Positions 51,478 to 63,947 of a stretch of DNA of 64,000 bases are shown piece by piece. Both the position numbers and the translations under genes were made by a program. How positions within the stretch are numbered: position 1 is the stretch's first letter; each line of letters opens with the position of its first letter. Source of the DNA: Mesotaenium endlicherianum (lineage: Eukaryota; Streptophyta; Zygnematophyceae; Zygnematales; Mesotaeniaceae); contig WELA01002297.1 in NCBI GenBank assembly GCA_009602735.1, positions 82,901 through 146,900 on the forward strand, written 5' to 3'. Below the pieces are notes generated by a model. That model saw nothing but the letters and a program-made list of their open reading frames with translations. It searched no databases and was not told the DNA's origin.

Positions 51478-52822
51478 TTAGGGTGATTTACCAGCTTCCC
51501 GAAGGTGAAAGCGTTTGAGAGCGCCTTTTGCGTTGACCAAGTGATCTTTGAATTCCCATGTGTCCCCAGATGCATCATACCCTTTCCACCGGACCAAGTA
51601 TTTCATGACATATTTAGAAGATCGACGGACAGATCGAGCTTCCAAAATTTCAATCACCTCATATTCATCAGGGTCACCATTGCGGACAGGAGGGACCGGT
51701 CCCGGTTGGACAGGTAACCGACCTGTGAACAGTTTGTCAACCTTGATGTATGGTTCTAGGAAGGAGACATTAAAGACAGGGTGACCCTTGTAGTCAGCTG
51801 ACATGTTCAGTTTATATGCATTCTGACCGACTCGGCGGACCACCGTATATGGACCGACCCAGACAGGTCTAAGCTTTTTCTTAACCACTCCAGGTAGGTA
51901 CAGGTGTTGAGCATGCAGTTTGACTAGATTCCCTTTGGAAAATGTCAGATCCCGACGGTGTTGATTGGCATATTTTTGTTGGTTTTCTTGAGCTGTAATT
52001 AGATTCTGTTGGACCTCTGACAGAGTGTCAGCAAACTCTTGAGTCAGCTCAAGGAATGCCGGATTGTCAATCCCCTTTGGATTGGTCAATGACTTCCCTA
52101 GGACATCCAAAGGTGACTTAGGGACCCTGCCCAGACTGAGTTCAAACGGAGACTTCCCCGTTGACACATGGACCGCACTATTGACAACAAACTGAATCTG
52201 TGGCAATAGGTCATCCCAATTGTTTTGTTTTTGATTAATATAAGTTCTCAGCACCTCCTGAAATTCTCTCAGTCTGCCCATCAGTCTGAGGGTGGTTTGC
52301 TGTGCTGAGAAGCTGTTTGACTCCCATCAACCCCATTAGAGGTCTCCAAAACTTAGAGGTGAATTTTGAGTCTCTATCTGATATGATGTTAGAGGGTAGC
52401 CCATGTTGGCATACCACATGATTATAAAATTGTCTCGCAGTTTTGAGAGCAGTTACCTTCCCAGTGATGAGTATAAAAATGACCACTTTTGTCAGTTTAT
52501 CCACTACTACCAGAATAGAATTATGTCCATTCTCAGTTCTCGGTAGTATCACTATCCAGTCCATGGAAATGGTTTCCCATCTTCCTGCTGGTATAGGGAG
52601 TGGTTGCAATAGCCCTCCAGGGAGAGTGTGTCGAGATTTATTTCTCTGGCACTGATAATATGACTTAACATATTTTAAGACCTCCCTGGTCAAACCTATC
52701 CAATGGTAGTGTTTTGCCAGTTTGCCAACAGTTTTGGCCTGCCCCAAATGTACACCCAGGAAGGTGTCATGTGCCTGACTCAGTAGGAGCGACCTTATTT
52801 CCAGGTTATTAGGAATGACCAA
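51478..52822 (-). pseudogene. Integrase and chromodomain of the large chromovirus
   Basis: The integrase core keeps Asp (SMDWIVILP), Asp (IISDRDSKF) and Glu (DGQTERI), but its zinc finger has lost one cysteine (KSYYQCQRNK where CxxC is expected). A frameshift near 52260 separates the core from the C-terminal region, which includes VWVGPYTVVRRVGQNAYKL. A clear chromodomain follows (DEYEVIEILEARSVRRSSKY then YLVRWKGYDASGDTWEF). The stop is at 51478. The chromodomain probably targets integration to histone-marked chromatin. Confidence 0.9.
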
Positions 52823-52824
52823 CT

Positions 52825-54714
52825 TCAGCCTGCCTGAAGTGGTTTAGTTACCCAGATCCCCCCTTTGAGCTTATACCCAAGTGCAGTAGCAGGACACACA
52901 CCATCCGTGGGGCTTGGCTCAAATGTTGGGTCAGAAAGGTTGGCTTTCCTAAGTTGTTCAAGGAAGGATTTTTTCGCCTTAAGTGAAGTGAGTGCACAAA
53001 GGACTTTGTCTACAGCATGCTGATCAAAGTTCCTTTCTTGCAAGTCAGGTCTTCTAGAGAGTGCATCAGCAGGACTCAACTTCCCTGGTTTGTAGTCAAT
53101 CTGGACTTGGAACTGCTCCAGCATCTGGCTCCAGCGGTTCTCCTTCCTCGACAGCTTGGACTTCTTCTGAAAGTGAGTCAGAGCTAGATGATCTGTAATC
53201 ACCTTAAAGGCCTTACCATGTAAGTATGCTCTCCACTGTTTGAGCACATGAATGATAGCTAGCAACTCTTCATCATGCACTGAGTAATTAATCTCCGCTG
53301 GATTAAATTTCATAGATTCGTACAACACAGGGCGCCACTCCTGCCGTACCTTACCATCCTTTGTGGTTTTGTCAGCAGGCTGCAACAAAATAGCACCCAT
53401 GGCAAAGTCAGAAGCGTCAGTAACCACTTGCACAGGTTTGCTGGGGTTATATACAGCGAGAACAGGGGCAGAACATAGGGCATCTTTAAGGGTCTGGAAG
53501 GCAGCTTGCTGCTCTTCCCCACACACATAGCCTATGTCCTTTTTAGTAAGGTCAGTCAGTTTACTGGCCTTGGTGGAGTAATTTTCAATAAATCTTCTAT
53601 AATTGTTAGCCAACCCAAGGAAGGACCTAACTCCTGAGACAGATTGAGGTACTGACCAGTCCCTTATGGTCTGGACCTTCTTAGGATCAACACTGATGCC
53701 TTCCTTACTGATAACATGACCCAAGAATTCTATACTCTCTTTAAAGAAATCACATTTGCTCATTTTAACATACAATTGATTCTTTCTGAGAGTATCCATT
53801 ACTATTTTCAAGTGTTCAGCATGCTCAGCTTCATTCTTAGAAAAGATCAAAATATCATCCAAAAAGACTTGCACAAACTTATCCAAATAATGTCTGAAAA
53901 TGTTATCATAGTACCCATGAAGGTAGCAGGAGCATTGGGCAGACCAAAAGGCATCACATTGAACTCATAATGTCCATAGCGTGTGCGGAAGGCCGTCTTG
54001 TGTTCATCCCCTCAGCAATTCTGATTTGATGATACCCACTCTTCAGATCAATTTTATTGAACACTTTAGCACCAGACAGTGTATCAAGCAGATCCTCGAT
54101 CTGGGTAAAGCATACTTGTTCTTTACAGTAATTTGGTTCAGAGCTCTGTAATCAACACACATCCGCATACTGCCATCCTTCTTTTTAACAAATGAAATGA
54201 GTGCGCCATAAGGTAATTTACTAGGAGAATTATAACCATTCTCCTCCAGCTCTGCAATTTGTGTTTTTAACTCTTCACTCTCCACATAAGACAAGCCATA
54301 AGTGCGTTGCCAAGGAGGCTGACTCCCAGGTATAAGATCAATCTTATGAACTACCTCCCTCTTAAGAGGTAATCCTAGAGGCATGTTAAAAACGTCATCA
54401 TAATGAGCAACAATTTTTACAGCAGTAGGGTGCTCCGGAGGGCTTACCTTTTTCTCAACCACTTCTTCAGGTTGAGGAGGTACCTCTAGCAGTAGACAAA
54501 ACATTCTGTCCTCCTTCTGGTTCCAGCTCTGCATGAACTCCATTGCATTCAGCAACTTGCATCCTCTTGGAAGCCTTTCTCTTTCCTTCATTTGCCATGC
54601 ATACAGGACAAGAGGAAGAGCACTGGTGGGTGCCAAGTTAGTCTGCCCATCACTGGCTCCTCTCACTTTAACTGTACCTCTGCTCCAACACACTTCGGCT
54701 TGATGTCTATTCAA
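52825..54714 (-). pseudogene. RT and RNase H of the large chromovirus
   Basis: RT is split over frames near 54100-53880. The upstream piece holds [20 protein letters not shown], and the downstream piece starts with the active site [11 protein letters not shown]. RNase H ([48 protein letters not shown]) and the connector with [17 protein letters not shown] are in one frame to 52825. Gag and integrase share the same family style, so this is one decayed polyprotein. Confidence 0.9.
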
Positions 54715-55095
54715 TCAGGACCTCCCTAGCACGAGATCATAAAAGCCAGTGTTGAGTACCTCAAATGCAAGCGTTTCAGTTAGAACTGCAATGCCAGAAC
54801 CTAACTGGACCTCAATAGGCTTGGTTATAATTCCTCTCGAGATACTTGAGGCATCTCCAAGAAATATCTTTCTATTCCCTTGGGTGACAGTAGGCAACCT
54901 TAGTTGCTTAACTAAGTCCTTATGGATAAAAGTATGTGACGCCCCTCCGTCAACAAATGCTCTCACCTTCCTACCTGCGATCATGCAATGCAGTAGGATA
55001 GTGGGCACTGATTTTTCCTGACTTTCGCATTGTTCTCCTGACTTTGCAAAGAAATGTTGGACATCAGGTGGAACAAGACCATCCAGAGTGTGCAC
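54715..55095 (-). pseudogene. Protease of the large chromovirus
   Basis: The active-site loop is VDGGASHTF rather than DSGAS: the catalytic Asp is present but the following Ser is Gly. FYDLVLGRS then ends at a TGA at 54715-54717, where Trp is usual (LGRPWL), so a G-to-A change explains the stop. The frame continues unchanged into RT. Confidence 0.85.
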
Positions 55096-55244
55096 TCTCT
55101 GGAGATCTATATTGCTGATGGTCTCCTTTATCTAGTTGTCAGGCATGCATAGTGAATTCAGTTCAGCAGGACCCATAATACCTGCTACGAGGGTAGCTAG
55201 CGACGACTCACTACCTCTAGCATCCTCATAGTTAGTAGATTAGA

Positions 55245-56717
55245 TTACTGACTGTTGCTGTCTTTTAAAGGCTGATCCTTTCTCTCGACCCTCGGAAGGT
55301 TCTTACCAGGACATTGTTCTCTGTAGTGACCCAACTTCTGGCAATGGTAGCAAGTGGATTTTGCTGAGGCTGGTCTCGGCTTAGTCCTTCCACCACCTCT
55401 TCCATAGCCACCACGAGAGTAGCCACCCTGACCTCTGGACTGCATAGCATTGTACTCATACTCATGCTCCTCATACTGGTCATCCTGAGCCTGGTCTCCT
55501 TCAATAGCATTGTAGGAACCATGGGGCTTTTTGACCACCTTAGACACCAAAGCACTACTCTGGCGTTTGTGATTGAACTGTTGTTGATCCCAAGCATCAG
55601 TATCTTGGATCAAGTCAGCCAATGCCTTATACTTCTTCTCAGCAAAGTGGCCTGAGACCTCAGTTTTCAAGCCAAACCTGAAGTATGCTATCCTGTACTG
55701 TTCCGTCAATTCCGATTGTTTCATCATGTTCTCCTAGAACCTCTGAGCATACTCAGCAACTGAAGTAGTCTGCTTCAGTGTCAAGGAGATCATCGCATAG
55801 ATAGCTTTCTCTTGCTGATTGATGACATCAAACTTCTCATGCAAGAACCCAACAAACTCTACCCATGTTGGGTCACGGAGTTCTTTCTCTTACCTATCTT
55901 TCTTCCAGTAAAGCCACCATTCTACTGCACTGCCTTTTAGTAGAGCACCGATATGCCTTATTTTCTCATGATCTTCCAGTTCTGGATAGTTTTCCAGCCA
56001 CTGATCTACATCAGCGAGGAACTTGATCAGATAGTACTTTTTGTTTCTCTCAGGATCAATCTCCTGAGGAGGTTTTGGCTTGGGCCTAATAGGTCCCCTG
56101 CCTCCACCAGTAGCCTGTGAACCCAGTTGGTCTCTACTACGCATCATATCACGCAGGGCTCTTCTATCCTCCTGTTGAGCTTCATACATCATCGCCAATT
56201 GCGATTGCATTTGCACAACCAGGGCACCCACGTCCACAGCCCGAGGTGGCAAGCCAGCAAACGCAACAGCAGTAGCATTAACTTGAGCAGCAGCCGCTTC
56301 GGCATTCCCTCTTGTTGCTGCTTCAGCTATTCCTGTTGCACTCAACTGCCTTTGAATGCGAGCAAGAGGGACAACTGTAGGTACAGTAGGAGGTTGGTTT
56401 TGGAGAGCAGCCATTTCTGCCATTTGCTCCTCTACCGTCCTTTCCTGCGTAACTCTTCGGTTGACTCCTTCTATGTCTGCTACCTCTTTAGCAAGACGCT
56501 CGGCTTCTACTCTGAGTCTTTCGTCTTCAGCCTGCTGGGCTGCTACTAAGGCTATGGCTTCAGCTTCCTCTTCAGTCTCTCTAGCCTTTTTAGCTGCCAC
56601 TACCTCCGCATAAGTCTGGGATTGAGCATCTTCCTCAGCTCCTGGAGCTGCGGCGTTCTCGTCATGCTCACCCTCCATATTACCGGAGTTGCTAGTTTGA
56701 GACCGGGTCGATACCAT
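55245..56717 (-). pseudogene. Gag of the large chromovirus
   Basis: Starts at ATG 56717 (MVSTRSQTSNSGNMEGEHD), close to the primer site. A long Ala/Glu-rich helical segment follows (EEEAEAIALVAAQQAEDERL), then the capsid-like region (YYLIKFLADVDQWLENYPEL, GSAVEWWLYW) and, near the end, an Arg/Gly-rich part with a CCHC knuckle (CYHCQKLGHYREQC). Two in-frame stops (TAA 55890, TAG 55734) are the only breaks. The frame is the same on all three sides, and Gln fits at both. Confidence 0.9.
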
Positions 56718-56735
56718 ACAAGAGAACTGTAATAA

Positions 56736-56751
56736 CCTCGCTCCGATACCA
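56736..56751 (-). promoter_or_regulatory. Primer-binding site of the large chromovirus
   Basis: The minus strand reads TGGTATCGGAGCGAGG one base after the LTR end, initiator tRNA-Met type. Confidence 0.85.
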
Positions 56752-56752
56752 C

Positions 56753-57459
56753 TGAAATGAATCGACTTACCAATAGGCGATTACTAATTAATAAAGATCT
56801 TTTAATCAGCAAATAATCTTTATGGTATTTCTGTTAACTCAAATAACAGCAAAAGACATTACAACTAGCAATGAGCGACATTCAAATGCAAGTAACGAGC
56901 ATCAATCATGCAATCAGTAAACTCATACATAAGCAAGGTTAATAAGCAATTCTTGTAACGGCTCGTCGCCTTGGATTCACATGTTTCTCTCAGTAAGCTG
57001 TACAGAGAGTTGGCGTTGTTTGCGAATGCCGAACTCGGTAACGTTCCTAGCATATGTACATGGAATGAGTTTACTGTTCAACGGCCAGTGCGATGGCACC
57101 ACCTACCCGGGAGTTAACCATGTTAGTAGGACCTCGGTTAACCAAATCCACAGCCATCTCCCATCATCCCGAATCGCCATCCACCTAAGGTGTCATCTGG
57201 CCATTCATCTAGCACACCAAACTTAGATGCATATCTAGGCAGTTCACTGATACCGCTTAAGGCGGTCAGCTGGTTGTCAAAGAATGTCTCAGCAAGCTGA
57301 CTTAAAAGGACTTCAGCCTGCTGCTATCGGCTGAGTCATTATTTGAATATAACTAAAAGTCCAACAGACTCAATATTAACTAAAATTCAGCATACTGAAC
57401 TTTATTTAAGGATTATATTTAAATGAATATTATATCTATCAATATACTGATTCATTACA
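56753..57459 (-). repeat. 5' LTR of the large chromovirus (707 bp)
   Basis: Starts TGTAATGAATCAG at 57459 and ends CATTTCA at 56753 on the minus strand. The CAATA duplication follows at 57460. Confidence 0.95.
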
Positions 57460-57621
57460 CAATATGAATATTCCAAAAATTTAATGGATCAATATTGGTC
57501 AAAATTTCCATTGACGTTCTTGCGAAGTATATTATACGTTGTACTTGGCCATTGGTGATGGGAATGTATCACCAGGTACAGAATACGGACGAAGCCTTAA
57601 ACTACTTCCAAGGCGCGCTAC

Positions 57622-58905
57622 GTGTCATTCAAGTTCACAGTGATAGGTAAGGCACCTACTAAATTCACGGAACTCATAAAAATTATCTTCAAATTTTATA
57701 TGATCCAATTTGTTGGAGTATGTTTACACGATATACCAAAGTTATTCAAAGACTCTTGTAAAACATGTGGAATATTTGAGAAATATGTTCAAGGTCTTAA
57801 GTGGTAAGAAGTTATATGGGAAGATGAACAAGTGCAACTTCCGCCTCAAGAAATTTGAGTTTCTTGGGCACATAGTGGCAGGTGAAGAAGTCAAGGTGGA
57901 GCAAAAGAAGGTCTGAGCAAACAGGTGCTTGGTAAAATACGTCAACTCAGGGTTTTCCTCGGCATGATAAGTTATTATTAGGGCTTCATTAAAAAGTTTG
58001 TCTTGGTTTGTGGACCAGTCAGAGACCTGTTAAAGAGGGAAGAGAAATGGCTATGGGTGACAAGGAGCAGCAAGCCTTTGAGTAGGCTAAGGTGTTATTG
58101 ACACAAGCATCTGTGTCGGCAATTGCCAATCCAAAATTTCCTCTCACCATCATCACAGATGCATAAGACTTTGCTGTCGGAGCCATTCATCTCCAGCACC
58201 AAGAGAAGGAACGAGCATAAGTATGCCTCACACGAGCGAGAGAAATTCACTATTATTCAGGATATAAGGATCTTGGCAATGTTATGTGGACGGTCAGAAG
58301 GTGCTGATTAAGACCGGCTACAAAAGCTTGGAGACATTCATGACGCAACAGACGTTGACACCAGACACGCAAGGTGGATGAAATTTGTGCAACATACCAC
58401 AAGATTGGATCAAACCTGCAAACGCTTGTCCAGGAGATATGACCTTGCACCTGTCTCAGTGACCAAAGAGACTTTGGACTTCAAGAAGAAGCTTAAGGAA
58501 GCTTACGAGGAGGACCCAAAGTTTGTTGACGGTGGAGTTGTTGAGTCCAACTCAAGTATGCAGGAGAAGGACGCCATATGGTATTATGCTGATTCCAAGA
58601 GAGTGGTGGAACCTGTTCTCAAGGAGCTATTAGACTTACTACTTGCGCAACATCATAATTGCTTATATGCTGGACACTTGAGCAACGAGAAGACGGCAAG
58701 CTTGTTGGAGCAGGAAATTATTGGAATAATATGGCCGGACAAGTTCATTGAAGAGTCAATCAAGAAATGGGATGCATGCCAAAAAACAAGACACGAAATC
58801 GAAAGAAGGGGGTACCTTGCAATTTCTGTTGAATTATACTTAAGTCATGTCGAGAAGTTCCCAAGCCCTCACCCTTTACACATGTGGTTAACCATCAGAT
58901 TTTGA
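57622..58905 (+). pseudogene. Decayed chromovirus pol fragment
   Basis: Pieces in several frames match about 9100-10330 of the chromovirus at 6018: KKLYGKMNKCNFRLKKFEFL (RT end), a damaged RNase H, then YEEDPKFVDGGVVESNSSMQ and HHNCLYAGHLSNEKTASLL (integrase finger region). No LTRs or ends are visible. It is an old fragment of the same or a sister family. Confidence 0.85.
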
Positions 58906-59545
58906 CGTTCTCAACTAAATATTTTTGCCACAAGAAATTTGTATGTACAGCTGAAAAAATATTCCTCTTTCATTTGGAGCTCAATGTCATGGAGCTTGTC
59001 AATGACTATTATCTATTGTTCATATTCTCATTCGGTACTAATTCCTAGTAGGGACTTGACCTTCTAGGTGCAAGAGCAAGTTTTCTCCCTCTCGTATCTT
59101 CTTGCGACCATAAGTCGCAACATCTTCATCATCAAACTGAGCTAGGTCACAAATTCCAAGCTTGAGGGGGGGTGAACCATACGCCTGTTTCTGTCGGTCA
59201 GCGTATCCAAGAGGTTGACTTGCACACTCTTGGCGCTCGCCACACCTGAGCTGGTCGATTTTCCTACGGACGAGTACCTGTTTTTGTAACAAGCGCTCGC
59301 AGGGAAGAGCCAGAATCGCGCCACAAAGTCAGACCCCATTTCTGCTGTCATTCGAACGGTCAAGGAATTTGAAATGAAACTGTATGTGATACGCGAGCTT
59401 CATGTTGTCGAACTCAGTGCTCACTACTTATACTAGGTGGAACACTAGAATTATCAGTCGTTTTTTGTATCGGGCATAACGGACTGGGGGTGGGGTCTTG
59501 CATATCGTTCTTCACTTATACCTCTCACGGATGACTAAGTGAGGG
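58906..59545. other. Upstream region of the condensin gene
   Basis: No gene recognised. It probably includes the promoter and 5' untranslated region of the gene starting at 59546. I see no clear TATA box. Confidence 0.4.
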
Positions 59546-62500
59546 ATGGAATTCAAAATACCTAATAAAATAGAGGAGCTGGAAGATGGCGCTTATGAAG
59601 GACAATATTTATGCGTCAAGTCTCGAACTGATTTTTCCGAGTTAGTGCCCGAAGATGCCACAAGTTTCGTGCGAGGTATGTATGAGAGGTAGAATTACTA
59701 GGTAATATAATGGCTGACAATTTTATAATGTTTCTTTTTTGAGGCTGCGTGACAGACAATCTGAATGGTGCTTGTTTCCTTTTACAGAGCTGACCTTTGA
59801 GCTTTCGAACAAGGAGGTACTCTGCGTGGAGGAACAGGACGTCTTTGACAAATTGCACTCCGTTGTCAGGCAAGTTTTCAGACCTTATTTCGTAGGATAC
59901 AAGGAAGTGGAGCTTGGCATTCCATACGTTCAGATACTAGCATGTCTCTCAAACATGAAACATATACTATGACACATTCTAAAATAGTTTGGATACAATG
60001 GCAGAGAATTACCGTCCTCGTACACCTGCTGATACCCCAAAATGACAGATCAGACGTTCCCATCCGCCTCCTCAGTCATGGTCAACTTAGGTTTTCAACA
60101 AGATGATTGTTGAGAGCTAAGGGGCTTTTCAGTGTAAGTACGTTTTTCCAGTAAGAAGATAATCTTAGTCTGCGGGACAATGTGTGACGCAACATCGGCA
60201 AAACATGTCATACAGCTGACCTGATAGTGCTCCATCAGTCAGCTGACCTGCCCCCCCCCCCGGTGTCCTTGCAGGGACTTTGAGCTGCTTGAGCCGAGCA
60301 ACAAGAGCCATATACTTGATGGCCTCTGTTCAAATCTCACCTGCCTCATACCTTCCATCTCGTCCCTCTGCTCCACGCCCTCAGAGACGTCAGAGGACGC
60401 AGCAGCTCTGAGCGATGCCATACAGTCCCACAGAAATGCCCTCAAGATATACACCTACTTCCTGCACTGCATATACCTGACGGGGGAGAAGGGAGCAGCC
60501 TCTGCTGCAGCGGAGGCAGTGCCAGTCAAGCCCGGCAAGGTGTGGCCTCCGCTTCCCCGCTCCAGCACCCGAGCACAAAATTCTTCTGAAGTTTGTGCCA
60601 AGGAGTGTGCGAGGGAGTCAGCTCTGACATCTGAAGGAGAGGAGAGGCTGCTGAAGGGAGACTTAGCAGGGGCCAGTACTAGCGTGGCTGCAGTGGCAGT
60701 GCTCTCCGTCTGTGCCAAGGGGCTGGCCCTGGAGAAAGCTCCCAGGCTCCTGCGGCCCTAAGCCCCGCTGCAAGAGAGGGCCATGTGGTGATGGCTGTGC
60801 TGCTAGCATACACTTTCAGGGTGCCCTGCGCAATTCTGTCTGTGACGAGCGTGTGGGTCATCGACGTTGGGAGCTTGCCATGAGTGGTGTTGGCAAATTT
60901 TGTCTTTTTGTTTGATGTTTTGATGGTTGAAAGGAGAGGGTAATGTTGGCAGCAGGGATGAATGGCATCACTGCATCGTCTCGGCTGCCGTTTCGAGATG
61001 CAACTACGTAGACAGCAAGCAGGCGTTTGCGCCACTCGCTGCTGAATTGACCCGACTTGACCTGCGGTGGACCGCTCCTCCGGCCTTGCCTGAATCCGCA
61101 GGGGCGGCAAACGAAGAAGAGGCATGTGGCAGCCGGGTGGGACTGGGAGATACAGCGGACGGCAGTGATGCGCCCCCTGGCCCTGGCGGCCGCCCTGGAC
61201 AACGACCTGCTGCAGCTCTTCCGCGGCGCCAAGCCCGACGAGGCCCTCGTCATGCTCTTCCAAATGTACGCCGCCTGCCTGCCTGCCCGTCTGCCTGCCT
61301 GCCTGCCTGCCTGCTGCTGCTGCTGCTTGTGCGAGGGGCACACGCCGCTGCTTCAGCCCTAAGTTACGGAACTCGCCAAGCGCGTGGCACTACGAGCAGC
61401 CCACGCTGGCGCGCACTCCCTTCCAGATGTCATTGCGAAACAGGCAGGCGGAGCGGTGTGCGAGGGGGAAGACTTCATCCACGCCTCCGGCTCTGGGGCC
61501 TCAGTGGCAAGGGAGTACGCGCAGCTCTATGCAATGGATGCTGAGACTGCTCAGCAATTTTCAGCGAGGCCCAGTCTGCGTAGGTCCTTGGCTGAGTTGG
61601 GCCGACCCAAGTTACTGTCCCAACCCTGGCACTTGCAGGGCCAGCAGACTGCTCTAGTGAGGAGGGGGGGGAGGAGGGGAGGGAGGGCTTGCGTGGGCTG
61701 CCCTAGGCGCGGAGTGGCATGCTGCGGGGACGTAAGTGCCCGCAGTGGCGAACCAAGCGTGCTGCGTGCGTGGCGTTCACTATACCGTGTTAGGACACGG
61801 AAAGGGCGAGAGTCATATGCAGCGCTTTTGACGTGTTGGCGCCTCCTCTGCACGCCCGTCGGGGACAGGGCCTCCTTAACGTGCTCGGGCCAGGGCTGTC
61901 TCGCCCCATCTTGGCTGCCCGCCATGCGCGTAGTCCCCCCTCCGCTCACCTTCCACGCCGCCCTCTCACAACAGCCAGCCTGTCGACTCTCGTCCCGTGC
62001 TGCCACGTGGCGCGATGGGGGGCGGGCGGGCGAGCAGGACGGCCATGGCGCTCCTGGAGAGCCCCGTGGCGGTGCGCGACAAGGAGGCCAAGGAGTACTC
62101 GGGCATCATGCTGGCGCACTGCGCGCTGCGCTATGGGCAGCTCCCGCACACGGTGTCGGCGCTCATGCACGCGCTGCACAAGCACGAGCACCTGCCGGGC
62201 CACCTGGCGGACGTGGTGGCGCTCTCAGAGCTCAAGCTGCGCGACGGCCGGCTGGCGTCCGCCGCCCTCCAGGAGGCCGGCCGCGGCGATCCGCGGCAGT
62301 ATGCGCGCGACGCGGGCGGCGCCAAGAACGTGGCGGAGTTCCTCGTGGCCCTCGCCGACCGCCTGCCACGCCTGGTGGCCAAGAACCTCAGCCTGGTCAT
62401 GCCGCACCTCCACGGCGAGGCGTACCCGCTGCGCAACGCCGTGGTGGCCGTGTGCGGCAAGATGGTGGCCAAGGTGTTCCGCGACCCCGTGGCGGAGAAC

Positions 62501-63947
62501 GCGGGCGGCGAGGCCAGCCGGCTGCGCTCCAAGCAGGGCCTGCTGGAGGTGCTGCTGGAGCGCGCGCGCGACGTGTCGGCGTACGTGCGCAGCCGCGTGC
62601 TGCAGACGTGGGGGTACCTGTGCGAGGAGGAGGCGGTGCCGCTGGGTCACTGGAACGCCGTGGCCGCGCTCGCCATCGGCCGCCTTGAGGACAAGTCCTC
62701 CATCGTGCGCAAGAACGCCCTCGAGGTGAGCTCCCGCGCGTGTAAGCGCGCACTTGCGTGTCTGCTTCTGTGCGCGTGTGCACGCCTAGCACGTTCCTGC
62801 CCCCCTCCTCCCAACCTCCTTCCCTCCTCTGCCTTTCTCTCCCATATCCGCCCCCCCCCTCCCTTCACGCCTCCCCCTCTGCATCTCTCTCCTCCTCTCC
62901 TTCTCTCGCTTCTGCATCTGCCAGCAGCGACCAGCCCGTCCGTGGCAGGAAGGCAGAAAGCTCTTGGTCTGTCCGTGGGGCTCTGAGGAGCAGTCCAAGT
63001 GCTTGGCCAGGCCCGCACCTTTGCCGAGCGAGCGGCACCGCTGGCCCGCCTCGACCTGAGCGCACCCCAGCCTTGCCCCCTCATAACGCGCAGACACCAC
63101 TTCGGCGCACTGCACGGGCGGAGCAGTTGCGTCAGGGGGGCCAGGCCTCACTCCCCTGCCCACCTATAGCCAGCCCCCGCCGTGCCCGCATCTCCCGCCC
63201 CTGGTGACACCGTCCCTCTTGCCAGGGGCGAGCAAGGGATCTCTGTGAGTCCGAGGGGCCCACTGCATGAGGCTGAATTCCTTCACTGTGTGTGTGTGGG
63301 GGGGGGGCGGGGGGGCGCGCGCGCGTGCGTGAGAGCAGCTGCTGACGGTGATGCTGGAGAAGAACATCTTCCAGGGCAACCTGGATCCCGAGCCCGTGGA
63401 GGCCTCCCTGGAGCTCTACCAGGCGCACCTGGCCAGGCTCAAGCCGCCGCCCGCCCCCGAGGAGCAGCGCCCGGAGGGGGAGGACGGGGGGGACGGCGAA
63501 GAGGGAGCTGCGGCGGCGGAGACGGGGGACGCAGGTGCGGGAGCGGAGGAGGGCGAGGGCAGGAGAGACGGCGAGACGGAAGAGGAGGCGGCAGAGCAGC
63601 CGGCAATGCAGGAAGAGGAGACCCAGACCCAGACCCAGACGCAGGACAATGAGGGGCTCCAGCAGGGCAGGCAGGAGGGCGGGGGTGCTGACGTGGCGGC
63701 GGCGGCGGCGGGCGGTGGGGAGGAGCTGCTGGCGCACGTGACGTACGAGGAGGGGCGGCGCACGGTGGCCATGCTGGACAGCATGCTGTCGTACAGCCGC
63801 TGCATGTCGCGCGCCATGCCCGTGCTGCAGCAGCTGCTGGCGTCCAACACGGCCAGCGACGTGGAGCACACCATTGGGTGCCTCATCGTGGCGCACAAGT
63901 TCAAGATCGACGGCGCCGAGCACGCCCTGCGCAAGATGCTGCCCCTC
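59546..63947 (+). CDS. Condensin complex subunit 1 (CAP-D2), 5' part
   Basis: The non-SMC HEAT-repeat subunit of condensin I, which compacts chromosomes in mitosis. Exons: 59546-59675 (ATG; MEFKIPNKIEELEDG), 59788-59869 (ELTFELSNKEVLCVEEQDVF), 60275-60539 (DFELLEPSNKSHILDG; HRNALKIYTYFLHCIY), 61102-61265 (GWDWEIQRTAVMRPLALAAA), an unresolved stretch about 61378-61600, 62039-62725 (LLESPVAVRDKEAKEYSG; SYVRSRV-type HEAT segments) and 63339-63947 (LLTVMLEKNIFQGNLDPEPV, a Glu/Gln-rich insert, then TVAMLDSMLSYSRC and DVEHTIGCLIVAHKFKIDG). Phases join. The second intron starts GC (AGGCAAGT). Exons from 61102 on are very GC-rich. The gene runs past the window. Confidence 0.85.

Larger units (their letters stand above)
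42116..57459 (-). mobile_element. Large Ty3/gypsy chromovirus with extra ORF, CAATA target duplication
   Basis: LTRs of 707-709 bp begin TGTAAT and end CATTTCA on the minus strand. CAATA stands on both sides (42111-42115 and 57460-57464). Minus-strand order: 5' LTR, primer site, gag, protease, RT, RNase H, integrase with chromodomain, an extra reading frame, polypurine tract, 3' LTR. Without the 6.37-kb element nested inside it, its length is about 9 kb. Stops and frameshifts in gag, protease and RT show that this copy is inactive. Confidence 0.95.

Noticed and set aside
59038-59292. Minus-strand frame upstream of condensin
   Set aside because: Short, no recognised domain, no splice or promoter context.
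61384-62729. Overlapping long plus-strand frames of 300-430 codons
   Set aside because: Stop-poor because of GC content. Arg/Ala/Gly-rich, with no family signal and crossing clear introns.
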